From contig NZ_CP159403.1 in NCBI RefSeq assembly GCF_040500525.1, positions 511,001 to 575,000 on the forward strand: a DNA stretch of 64,000 bases, read 5' to 3'. A model generated the notes under the pieces. The model saw nothing but the letters and a program-made list of their open reading frames with translations. It did no database searches and was not told the DNA's origin. The DNA is from Azospirillum formosense. Lineage in GTDB: Bacteria > Pseudomonadota > Alphaproteobacteria > Azospirillales > Azospirillaceae. Shown in pieces: positions 26,158 to 33,371 of this stretch. The first letter of the stretch is position 1. Every line of letters starts with the position of its first letter. The translations under genes and the position numbers were made by a program.

Positions 26158-28133
26158 AGCTGTCCTTCATCCGCCGCCTGAACTGGATGCTGACGGGCGT
26201 CGTGTCCGTCCTGATGCTGGTCAGCCTCGCCGTCCAGACCAACCACGTCAACACGCTGTTCCGCCCGCTGATCGAGCCGGAGCTGGCCCGCAAGGCCGAG
26301 GTCGTCGGCTCCTACGTGGTGGCGCAGATCGACCGCGCGGTGGCGCTGGGCTTCGAGTTGGACAAGCTGGTCGGGGTGGACGAACTGCTCTCCGACGCGC
26401 TGGCCGCCAACCCGGACGTCAAGTATCTGGCCCTGGAGATCGGCGGGCGCCTCCACGCCTTTTCCGGAACCGAGGAGGCGCGGGCGGGCAACCGCCTGAC
26501 CGTCGCCGACCCGCTGCCGGAGGGCGAGTCCCCGCAATTCCTCGACACCGTCCTGGCGCTGGAAGGCAACGAGGCGGCGCGTCTGCACATCGGCGTCGAT
26601 TCCGGCTATGTCCGCTCGGCGATGAACGAGGTGGTGTTCGACCTCGGTTCCGTGCTGATCGTCGCCATCCTGCTGAACGTCGAGATCCTGCTGCTGGTCG
26701 TCGGCACCTCCGTCGCGGCGCCGCTGCGCCGGGTGACGGCGGTGATGAAGCAGGCCGCCGACGGGCATCTCGGCGTGCGCGTCGCCCTGCGCAACCGCGA
26801 CGAGGTGGGCGAGCTGTCGCGCGCCGTCGACTGGGCGCTGGACAGCGTGCAGCACAAGGCCGACATGACCGCCTCCGAGCCGGCCATGACCAAGATCGGC
26901 ATGATGCAGCGGGTGGTCGAGCTGCGCTTCGCCATCTTCATCTTCTCCCTGGCGGAGGAGCTGACCCGCACCTTCCTGTCCGTCTACATCAAGCAGCTGT
27001 TCGAGCCGGTGCCCGGCCTGTCGATGGAGATGGTCATCGGCGCGCCCATCGCCCTGTTCATGCTGCTCTGGGCGGTCAGCCAGCCGATCGCCGGCAGCGT
27101 GTCGGAACGGCGCGGGCGGCGGGCGGTGTTCCTGGGCGGGGCGCTGCTCTCCTTCGTCGGCCTCGTCGGCTCCGGGCTCGCCACCGACCTCATCCAGCTC
27201 ATCGTCGCGCGCTGCCTGACCGCCGTCGGCTACGCCAGCGTCTTCATCGCGGCGCAGGGCTTCGTCATCGACGCGACCGACCCCAAGCAGCGCGCCCAGG
27301 CCATCGCCATGTACGCCGGCGGCATCCTCAGCGCCGGCGTCTGCGGCCCGGCCATCGGCGGCGTGATCGCCGGGCAGGTGGGCTTCCGCACGACCTTCCT
27401 GATCTCCGCCGGGCTGGCGCTGCTGGCCGCCTTCATGGCGTGGCAGGTGCTGCCGCGGGTGCGCGCGGCGCAGGCCAAGTCCGGCCGCGGCCTGCGTCTG
27501 GCCGACGCCGTGCTGTGCCTGCGCAACCCGCGCTTCGTCGGGCTGGCCGTCTTCAGCGCGGTCCCGGCAAAGCTGGGGCTGACGGCGCTTCTGTTCTTCC
27601 TGCTGCCGCTGGCGCTGGACGACCAGGGGGTCAGCCAGTCCTGGATCGGCCGCGTCCTGTTGCTCTACTGGCTGCTGATGATCGTGGTGTCGCCGATGGC
27701 GGCGAAGCTGTCGGACCGCTCGGGCCAGCGCATCGGCTTCCTGGTGGCGGGCGGGCTGGTCGCCGCCGGGGCGGCCTGGGTGCTGTCGATGCCGGGCTCG
27801 CTCGGCACGGCGCTGGCCGGGGTCGCCCTGCTGGGGGTGGCGCACGCCATGCTCGGCGCCCCGCAGCTCGCCATGCTCGCCGACGTCTGCGTCAAGGAGC
27901 GGGCGGCGCTGGGCGAGACCACGGTGATCGGCATGTTCCGCCTGATCGAGCGGCTGGGCTCCGTCATCGCCCCCTTCCTGGCCGGGCTGTTCCTGGCCCA
28001 TTACGGCTACGCCGGGGCGCTGAAGGGCATCGGCGCGGTGCTGGCGGCCTGCGTCGCCGTGCAGCTTCTGCTGAGCACCCTGTTCCGCCCGCGTCCGCCC
28101 GCCGCCGACCTTCCGCAGAGGACCCCCGCATGA
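26154..28133 (+). CDS. Sensor-HAMP-MFS transporter fusion
   Basis: A 659-residue inner-membrane protein. Residues 1-275 form a receptor-like module: TM1 (about 12-33), a periplasmic domain (about 35-160), TM2 (about 162-185, VLIVAILLNVEILLLVVGTS) and a HAMP domain (about 187-240, AAPLRRVTAVMKQAADGHLG). Residues about 260-650 form a 12-TM major facilitator with the motif-A loop SVSERRGRRAVF and a long central loop. Fusion of a receptor module to an MFS carrier is unusual and suggests transport gated by a periplasmic ligand. The ATG at 26154 overlaps the upstream stop (ATGA), and the downstream gene overlaps its stop in the same way. Substrate is unknown; an export role is inferred from the ATP-grasp/GNAT neighbours. 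Confidence 0.85.
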   Translation: MKLSFIRRLNWMLTGVVSVLMLVSLAVQTNHVNTLFRPLIEPELARKAEVVGSYVVAQIDRAVALGFELDKLVGVDELLSDALAANPDVKYLALEIGGRLHAFSGTEEARAGNRLTVADPLPEGESPQFLDTVLALEGNEAARLHIGVDSGYVRSAMNEVVFDLGSVLIVAILLNVEILLLVVGTSVAAPLRRVTAVMKQAADGHLGVRVALRNRDEVGELSRAVDWALDSVQHKADMTASEPAMTKIGMMQRVVELRFAIFIFSLAEELTRTFLSVYIKQLFEPVPGLSMEMVIGAPIALFMLLWAVSQPIAGSVSERRGRRAVFLGGALLSFVGLVGSGLATDLIQLIVARCLTAVGYASVFIAAQGFVIDATDPKQRAQAIAMYAGGILSAGVCGPAIGGVIAGQVGFRTTFLISAGLALLAAFMAWQVLPRVRAAQAKSGRGLRLADAVLCLRNPRFVGLAVFSAVPAKLGLTALLFFLLPLALDDQGVSQSWIGRVLLLYWLLMIVVSPMAAKLSDRSGQRIGFLVAGGLVAAGAAWVLSMPGSLGTALAGVALLGVAHAMLGAPQLAMLADVCVKERAALGETTVIGMFRLIERLGSVIAPFLAGLFLAHYGYAGALKGIGAVLAACVAVQLLLSTLFRPRPPAADLPQRTPA

Positions 28134-29182
28134 GCCTGTCCCGCCGCACCGTCCTGACGGGCGCCCTGAGCGCCGGAACTCTGCTGGCCGGGGCCGCGCC
28201 GTCCTTCGCGCAATCCTCCTTCGGTCCGGCGGCCAGGACCTTCACCGCCGCCAAGCCGGCGCGCATCGTCGTGCTGACCCCGCGCAAGGATGTCGGCGAC
28301 GTGCTGGGCCTGCGCGACTTCATCGCGTCGAGCGGCCTGTCCGCCACGGTGGAGGTGCGCGAGGTGCCGCAGGCCTCCGCCATGCCGACGCTGCTGCCGG
28401 AGATCCGGGCGTCCAAGCCCGATCTGGTGGTGACGGTCTTCACGCCGCTGACCCTGGGAACGGTCGGGCGCTACGACGATCCGGACCCGTCGCGCTTCCT
28501 GACCGACGTGCCGGTCGTCTTCACCTCGGTCACCGACCCGGTGGCCTCGCGCGTCGTGCGCGCGCTCGACCGTCCGGGGCGGGCGGTCACCGGCACCCGG
28601 CACATCGCGCCGGTCGCGGTGCAGATGAAGACGATGCTGTCCTACCGGCGCTGGAAGAAGATCGCCGCGGTCTACAACCCGGCCGAGGACAACATGGTCG
28701 TCGCCGTGCGCGACCTGAAGGAGGAGGCCGCCCGCCAGGGGGTGGAGATCCACGACGCCGCGCTGCCGCGCGACGCCGCCGGGGCGCCGCAGGCCGCCGC
28801 CATCCCCGACCTGATCGCCGACGCGGCGCGCGCCGGGGCGGAGCTGGTCTACATCGGGCCGGACACGCTGGTCGCCTCCAACAACAACGCGGTGGTGGCG
28901 GAGCAGGCGCTGGCCCACCGGCTGGCCACCTTCTGCTCGACCGAATTGCCGATCCGCCGGGCCAACCTGCTGATGGGCCTGGTCAGCCCGGCCGTCAACG
29001 TCGGGCGCTTCGCCGGGCTGAAGGCGGTGGAGATCCTGACCGGGGCCAAGCCCGCCGACACCATCCCGGTGGAGACGCTGAACCGCTTCTCCCTGCTGCT
29101 GCGCATCGGAGCGGCCAAGCAACTGGACCTGTACCCGCCGATGCGCCTGCTCAACATCGCCGAAATCGTCCAGGACGCCTGA
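28130..29182 (+). CDS. Periplasmic binding protein, PF04392 (ABC_sub_bind) type
   Basis: A 350-residue exported protein with a twin-arginine-like signal (SRRTVLTGALSAGTLLAGAA, cleavage after about residue 28, SFAQ). The mature part has the PF04392 bilobed features: KPDLVVTVFTPLTL, DVPVVFTSVTDPVASRVV, KIAAVYNPAEDN, ELVYIGPDTLVASNN and RRANLLMGLVSPAVNVGRFAGLKAVEIL. Members usually bind small amino-acid-like or aromatic ligands for an ABC importer, but no permease or ATPase is encoded nearby. It may deliver or sense ligand for the sensor domains of the two preceding genes (inference). It is coupled by ATGA to the MFS fusion gene. Confidence 0.88.
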   Translation: MSLSRRTVLTGALSAGTLLAGAAPSFAQSSFGPAARTFTAAKPARIVVLTPRKDVGDVLGLRDFIASSGLSATVEVREVPQASAMPTLLPEIRASKPDLVVTVFTPLTLGTVGRYDDPDPSRFLTDVPVVFTSVTDPVASRVVRALDRPGRAVTGTRHIAPVAVQMKTMLSYRRWKKIAAVYNPAEDNMVVAVRDLKEEAARQGVEIHDAALPRDAAGAPQAAAIPDLIADAARAGAELVYIGPDTLVASNNNAVVAEQALAHRLATFCSTELPIRRANLLMGLVSPAVNVGRFAGLKAVEILTGAKPADTIPVETLNRFSLLLRIGAAKQLDLYPPMRLLNIAEIVQDA

Positions 29183-29183
29183 C

Positions 29184-29969
29184 ATGACGGTCCTCTCATC
29201 CCCCGAACAGACGGTCCACGCGGGCATGCTGCGCATCCGGCGCGGCGAGCCGGTCTGCGTTCCCTACCGCATCCGCTTCCTCGGCCCCGCCGACCTGCCC
29301 GCGCTGGAGGCGTTCCGCGGCTACATCTTCGGGCAGTTGCCGGACATCGACGCCTATTTCCCCGAAACGCCGGAGTTCGCCGGGTTGCATCTGGGCGAGC
29401 GCGGCGTGACGCTGGGGCTGGAGGCCGAGGGGCGGCTGATCGGCTGCGCCATCCTGGGCCTGCCGCTGCCCGGCATGCCGGCCTTCGTGGACGACCTGCC
29501 GCACGCCCGTCCCGCCGTGACCGCCACCGCCCACATGGCGAGCTGCATGGTCCATCCGGACTTCCGTGGCAACGGGCTGCAACGGCTTCTGGTGACGCTG
29601 CGCACACTCCACGCGCTGGGGGCCGGGCGGCCGCACCTGTTCTCGCGCGTCGCCCTGTCCAACCCGCGCAGCCTGTCCAACCTGCTGGCCGGCGGCTTCC
29701 TGGTGCGGCGGGTGCTGGTCATGCACGCCAGCGGTCGGCTGCGCTACCTGCTGCACCGCGACCTGGGGGCGGCGCCGCCCGCGTGGGTGCCGGGCAGCGA
29801 GCGCGTCTTCGCCGTGCCGGAGCTGGAGGAGCAGCGGGCGGTGATCGAGGCCGGCTGGGTCGGGCGTTCGGTGGAGCTGGACGGTCCCGTGCCGCTGGTC
29901 ACCTACGCGCGGCCGCGGGAGGCTTCCCAACCGCTGCCGCGGGGCGCCGCGCTGGAGACCACGCCATGA
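29184..29969 (+). CDS. GNAT-family N-acetyltransferase
   Basis: A 261-residue cytoplasmic acyltransferase. GNAT motif A, which binds the acyl-CoA pyrophosphate, is CMVHPDFRGNGLQRLL at 121-136. It is followed by a family-typical SNPRSLSNLLAGGF helix (about 157-170). An N-terminal beta region (YRIRFLGPADLPALEAF) and a C-terminal extension of about 60 residues complete it. The substrate is unknown. It sits two bases after the binding-protein gene, and its stop overlaps the ATP-grasp start (ATGA). This suggests the two enzymes act on the same small molecule, for example acylating a precursor or product of the ligase. Confidence 0.85.
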   Translation: MTVLSSPEQTVHAGMLRIRRGEPVCVPYRIRFLGPADLPALEAFRGYIFGQLPDIDAYFPETPEFAGLHLGERGVTLGLEAEGRLIGCAILGLPLPGMPAFVDDLPHARPAVTATAHMASCMVHPDFRGNGLQRLLVTLRTLHALGAGRPHLFSRVALSNPRSLSNLLAGGFLVRRVLVMHASGRLRYLLHRDLGAAPPAWVPGSERVFAVPELEEQRAVIEAGWVGRSVELDGPVPLVTYARPREASQPLPRGAALETTP

Positions 29970-31219
29970 GCGGCCCCCGCAAGACGGCGGTCGTCGTCGA
30001 TCCCTATTCCACCGGCATCCTTCTGGCGCCGCGCCTGCGTGCGCGCGGCTACGAGGTGGTCGCCGTGCAGAGCCGCCCGGACCTCGCCCCCTCGCTGCTG
30101 CGCAGCCACCAGCCCGACGACTTCGCGGCGCACATCCTCCATGACGGCAATCTGGACGCGCTGGTCGGACGGCTGCGCCCGCTGGTTCCGGCCTTCGTGC
30201 TGCCGGGCAACGAGTCCGCGGTGGAACTGACCGACGCGCTGGGTGCCGCCCTGGGCACGCCGGGAAACAGCCCGAAGCTCACCGCCGCGCGCCGCAACAA
30301 GTTCATGATGATCGAGCGGCTGGCCGCCGCCGGCCTGCTGACCGCCCGCCAGACCATGGCGACCGGCGCCGCCGAGGCGGTGGAGTGGGCGGCCCAGGCG
30401 GGCTGGCCCGTGGTGGCGAAGCCGATGGCCAGCGCCTCCACCGACCATGTCTATTTCTGCGACACCCCCGCACAGCTGCGCGCCGCCGTGGACGCCATCC
30501 TGGGCAGCCGCGATTTCTGCGGCTCGGCCAACGAGCGGGTGCTGGTGCAGACCTATCTCGACGGGCTCGAATACGTCGTCAACACGGTCAGCCGCGGCGG
30601 GCGCCACTATGTCTGCGACGTGCTGCTGTCGGCCAAGCGGGCGCTGAACGGGTCGCCCTTCGTCTACGACTACTACCGGCTTCTGCCGCCGGAGGAGCCG
30701 GTGGCGCAGGCCCTGATGGCCTACATCCGCCGGGTGCTCGACGCGCTGGAGATCACCGACGGCGCCGGCCATGCCGAGGTGCGGATGACCGCCCGCGGCC
30801 CGGCGCTGGTCGAGATCGCGGCGCGCGCCATGGGGCCGGCCGGCTCCACCACCGGCATCGCGGCGGGCACCGGGCACGATCAGGTGGACCTGCTGGTCGA
30901 CGCCTTCGACGGGGCGGCGGCGGTCGGGCCGCTGCTCGGCGGCCATTACCGGTTCCTGGCCGACGCGATGGTCCTCTATCTGCCGGTTCTGGTGTCGGGC
31001 CGGGTGGAGGCGCTGCCGGACCTTACCGTTCTGGACGGGATGGAAAGCGTGCGCGGCTACGCCCTCGTGCCGCGGGTCGGAGACGCGGTGGTTCCCACTC
31101 TCGATCTGACGCAGGTGCTGGCGAAGATCTATCTCGCACACCCGGACCGCGCCGTGTTCGAACGCGACTGGACCGCCATCCGCTCCCTGGAGGACCGTCT
31201 CCAGCCGACCGTCGCGTAG
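29966..31219 (+). CDS. ATP-grasp carboxylate-amine ligase
   Basis: A 417-residue cytoplasmic ATP-grasp enzyme with a Rossmann-like pre-ATP-grasp domain (1-105). The ATP-grasp fold shows Lys152 (PVVAKPMASAS), the LVQTYLDGLEYVVN strand and the metal-binding acidic residues Glu271 (GHAEVRM) and Glu283 (LVEIAAR). The RxMGPAGS-type loop and overall pattern resemble L-amino-acid ligases and carnosine-synthase-like enzymes, which join a carboxylate to an amine through an acyl-phosphate. The substrate is not predictable by eye. It is the last gene of a five-gene coupled operon. With the GNAT and the sensor-MFS it suggests synthesis and export of a small amide or peptide (inference). Confidence 0.88.
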   Translation: MSGPRKTAVVVDPYSTGILLAPRLRARGYEVVAVQSRPDLAPSLLRSHQPDDFAAHILHDGNLDALVGRLRPLVPAFVLPGNESAVELTDALGAALGTPGNSPKLTAARRNKFMMIERLAAAGLLTARQTMATGAAEAVEWAAQAGWPVVAKPMASASTDHVYFCDTPAQLRAAVDAILGSRDFCGSANERVLVQTYLDGLEYVVNTVSRGGRHYVCDVLLSAKRALNGSPFVYDYYRLLPPEEPVAQALMAYIRRVLDALEITDGAGHAEVRMTARGPALVEIAARAMGPAGSTTGIAAGTGHDQVDLLVDAFDGAAAVGPLLGGHYRFLADAMVLYLPVLVSGRVEALPDLTVLDGMESVRGYALVPRVGDAVVPTLDLTQVLAKIYLAHPDRAVFERDWTAIRSLEDRLQPTVA

Positions 31220-31240
31220 CGTCGGAGCGGTCGGGCGGCC

Positions 31241-32014
31241 ATGGCCCATGTCCCCTATGAACAGCGCTGGGCCTCGGCCCGCAAGCGCTTCGAGGCCGCG
31301 ACCGCGAAGCACCGGCCGAAGGACGCCAAGGCGGTTGCGGGCGCGCTGAACGGCGACGCGGCGCTGGTCAAGGCGCTGAAGTCCGGCGACGCCGTGCATC
31401 GCGCCGGAACCGCCGGCGATGAGGCCGCGAAGGACCTTGCCGCCGCGGGCAAGGACGCCGTGAAGGCGCGCAAGGCCTATCTGGCCGCGCTCGGAAAGGC
31501 GCTCGACGAGGACGCGGCCGGCCGCGGCGACAAGGCCGCCGCGGCGGCCTGCGAGCGGGCGCTGAAGGCGTTCGCCAAGGACCTCGCCGAGCTGGAGGCG
31601 GCCATCGGCGCGGACGCCGACCGTTTCAAAGCGCAGGCCGCCCAGGCCGAGAAGGACGCCGCCACGGCGGAGCGCGCGCAGAAGCGGTGGGAGGCGAACG
31701 TCAACGGCGCGCTCGCCCGTGCCGCCGCCGGGGTCGCCAAGGTGCGCGCCAAGCCGACGCCGGAGACCTACAACGAGCTGTTCCCGGCGCTGGCCCGCGA
31801 CCTCGCCACCCAGCTCGCCGCGGCGAAGGCATTGGACGGGCTGCGGGCCGATCCGGACTTCTACCGCCGCAAGCTCGCCCCCTGGGCCGGGCAGGGCGGC
31901 GATGGGCCGCCGATGCGGGTGCCGCCCGACTACACCGCCCGCCAGATCACCGACCTCATCAAGGAGTTCGCCACCGTCTGCAAGGGCGTGGTGCAGCTGG
32001 TGGGCGGCCGCTGA
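31241..32014 (+). CDS. Helical Ala/Lys-rich hypothetical protein
   Basis: A 257-residue soluble protein of unknown family, predicted almost wholly alpha-helical. Long Ala/Lys/Glu-rich coiled-coil segments span about 15-170, and a folded-looking C-terminus follows (about 175-257, PTPETYNELFPALARDLATQ and DYTARQITDLIKEF). There is no signal peptide, membrane segment or catalytic motif, and one or two Cys only. It starts 21 bases after the ATP-grasp gene, so it could belong to that transcription unit. A weak resemblance to the next gene's C-terminal part (an ETYNELF/GDYQDLW region followed by ATQL/GTQLP) hints at distant relation. Confidence 0.65.
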   Translation: MAHVPYEQRWASARKRFEAATAKHRPKDAKAVAGALNGDAALVKALKSGDAVHRAGTAGDEAAKDLAAAGKDAVKARKAYLAALGKALDEDAAGRGDKAAAAACERALKAFAKDLAELEAAIGADADRFKAQAAQAEKDAATAERAQKRWEANVNGALARAAAGVAKVRAKPTPETYNELFPALARDLATQLAAAKALDGLRADPDFYRRKLAPWAGQGGDGPPMRVPPDYTARQITDLIKEFATVCKGVVQLVGGR

Positions 32015-32163
32015 GAAAGGGATGGAACGGGAAGCCGCCGTTTTGGACCCATTCGGTTCCGGTAGAGGCGGGAGAGGAGCAATCGCCGATTCCGAGGGTG
32101 GCCCCCGCCTCCTACCATGCCGGACGATAGGGTGAATGCTTGGTTAAGCGGAGGAGCTGAGAC

Positions 32164-32925
32164 ATGGGTGGTCCCCTGAAGCGCATCGACATCCCGGACA
32201 TCCTGACCCAGAAGGATTGGGACAAGAAGAAGGGCGCCATCGCCAAGATCGCCGGCAAGACCGGCATCGGCGACGCGATGAAGGCGGTGGACAAGGCGCA
32301 CAGCGCCATCGACTGGAAGAAACTGAGCGTTTCGGTGAACGCTCCCAGCAACGCGACGCTGGACGATCTCGACTCGCTGCTGGACGAGGCACGGTCGGAG
32401 TACAAGCGCTCGGTCGAGCCGCTGCGCACCCAGCTCCAGAAGCTGCGCGATCTTGCCGAGGCGACCGCGAAGAAGTTCAAGTCCAACAAGCTGATTCCGA
32501 AGGATTCCGCCGCCCACGCGGAGAAGGTGGCCAAGGCCGCCGACCAGCTCTTTGTCGCCTTCAACCAGTCCTCGCTCGGCGACAAGATCGTCGACGACTA
32601 CGAGGGCATGAAGGACGCCGTCGAGAAGGCCGACAAGGTGCGTGCCAAGGGTCGGGAGATCCTGGAAAAGTACATGCTGTCCCTGGCGAAGAAGCTGAAG
32701 ACGGCGAAGACGGTCGGCGACTACCAGGATCTCTGGAAGGAAGACATCCGCGGCGTCGGCACCCAATTGCCGAAGATGCCCGAACTGAAGGCCTTCCTGA
32801 AGGACTGGCGCAACATCTCCTCCCAGGACGGCATCCCGGAAACCGACGAGGATGTGAAGAGCCGTTGCAAGGAGGTGATGGCCGTGCTCGCCCGCATGGA
32901 CAAGCAGATGAAGGCCATGGCCTGA
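32164..32925 (+). CDS. Helical Lys-rich hypothetical protein
   Basis: A 253-residue soluble protein of unknown family, mostly helical and rich in Lys and Asp. It starts MGGPLKRIDIPDILTQKDW after a good purine-rich site (GGAGGAGCTGAGAC). Helices dominate at about 55-95 (LDDLDSLLDEARSEYKR) and 105-200. A C-terminal region (about 205-253) contains QDGIPETDEDVKSRCKEVMA. No signal peptide or recognised domain is present. It is 149 bases after the similar-sized helical gene at 31241 and is followed by a strong hairpin terminator, so the two probably share a function. No function is assigned. Confidence 0.65.
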   Translation: MGGPLKRIDIPDILTQKDWDKKKGAIAKIAGKTGIGDAMKAVDKAHSAIDWKKLSVSVNAPSNATLDDLDSLLDEARSEYKRSVEPLRTQLQKLRDLAEATAKKFKSNKLIPKDSAAHAEKVAKAADQLFVAFNQSSLGDKIVDDYEGMKDAVEKADKVRAKGREILEKYMLSLAKKLKTAKTVGDYQDLWKEDIRGVGTQLPKMPELKAFLKDWRNISSQDGIPETDEDVKSRCKEVMAVLARMDKQMKAMA

Positions 32926-32964
32926 CCGCGCCCGGCGCGGCGGCCGTCAGGGTTCAACGGGTGG

Positions 32965-33011
32965 GAGCGTCCGGGAGTTCGCCGATGTTCGGGCGCTCCC
33001 GGACGCTCTTT
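32965..33011 (+). terminator. Hairpin terminator
   Basis: GAGCGTCCGGGAG (32965-32977) pairs perfectly with CTCCCGGACGCTC (32996-33008) over an 18-base loop and is followed by TTT. It lies 40 bases after the stop of the helical protein gene at 32925 and probably ends the unit that begins at 25336 or 31241. Confidence 0.75.
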
Positions 33012-33371
33012 CCATTAGCGAACACTGTTGTAGCCTCTGTCATCGGTCCACGACATCAAATACAGGCCGTGTCGTCGCTGCGGAGGTTAAAAACCATATT
33101 TCCCATAGGATTTACGATTGGTGGCGCATGTCACCAATTTCCGAGTCGTTGTTGCGCAGATGGCTGATTATACTTCGCTGAGTGGCCGGTTTCGGTGTCA
33201 TGGGGTTTTGGCTTTAAATGCCTGGGTGCATCGGTATTTCCGCAACAACCGTTTTGCGATACCACTCATGACGGGATTGGTCCGGCGCCCGTCGACCTGC
33301 GGGTCGGGCCGCGGCCCGTGCCCTGCGCCTGTCGAAGGAACTGTGCCCCGGTGCCTCTGCCGCCTGCCGCC
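33012..33371. other. Gap before the 7TM hybrid kinase
   Basis: About 360 bases with lower GC than the surroundings, holding the promoter region of the kinase gene at 33372. It contains one small inverted repeat, ATTGGTG at 33117-33123 and CACCAAT at 33132-33138, which could be an operator. Open frames here lack protein-like composition, so I see no gene. Confidence 0.45.
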
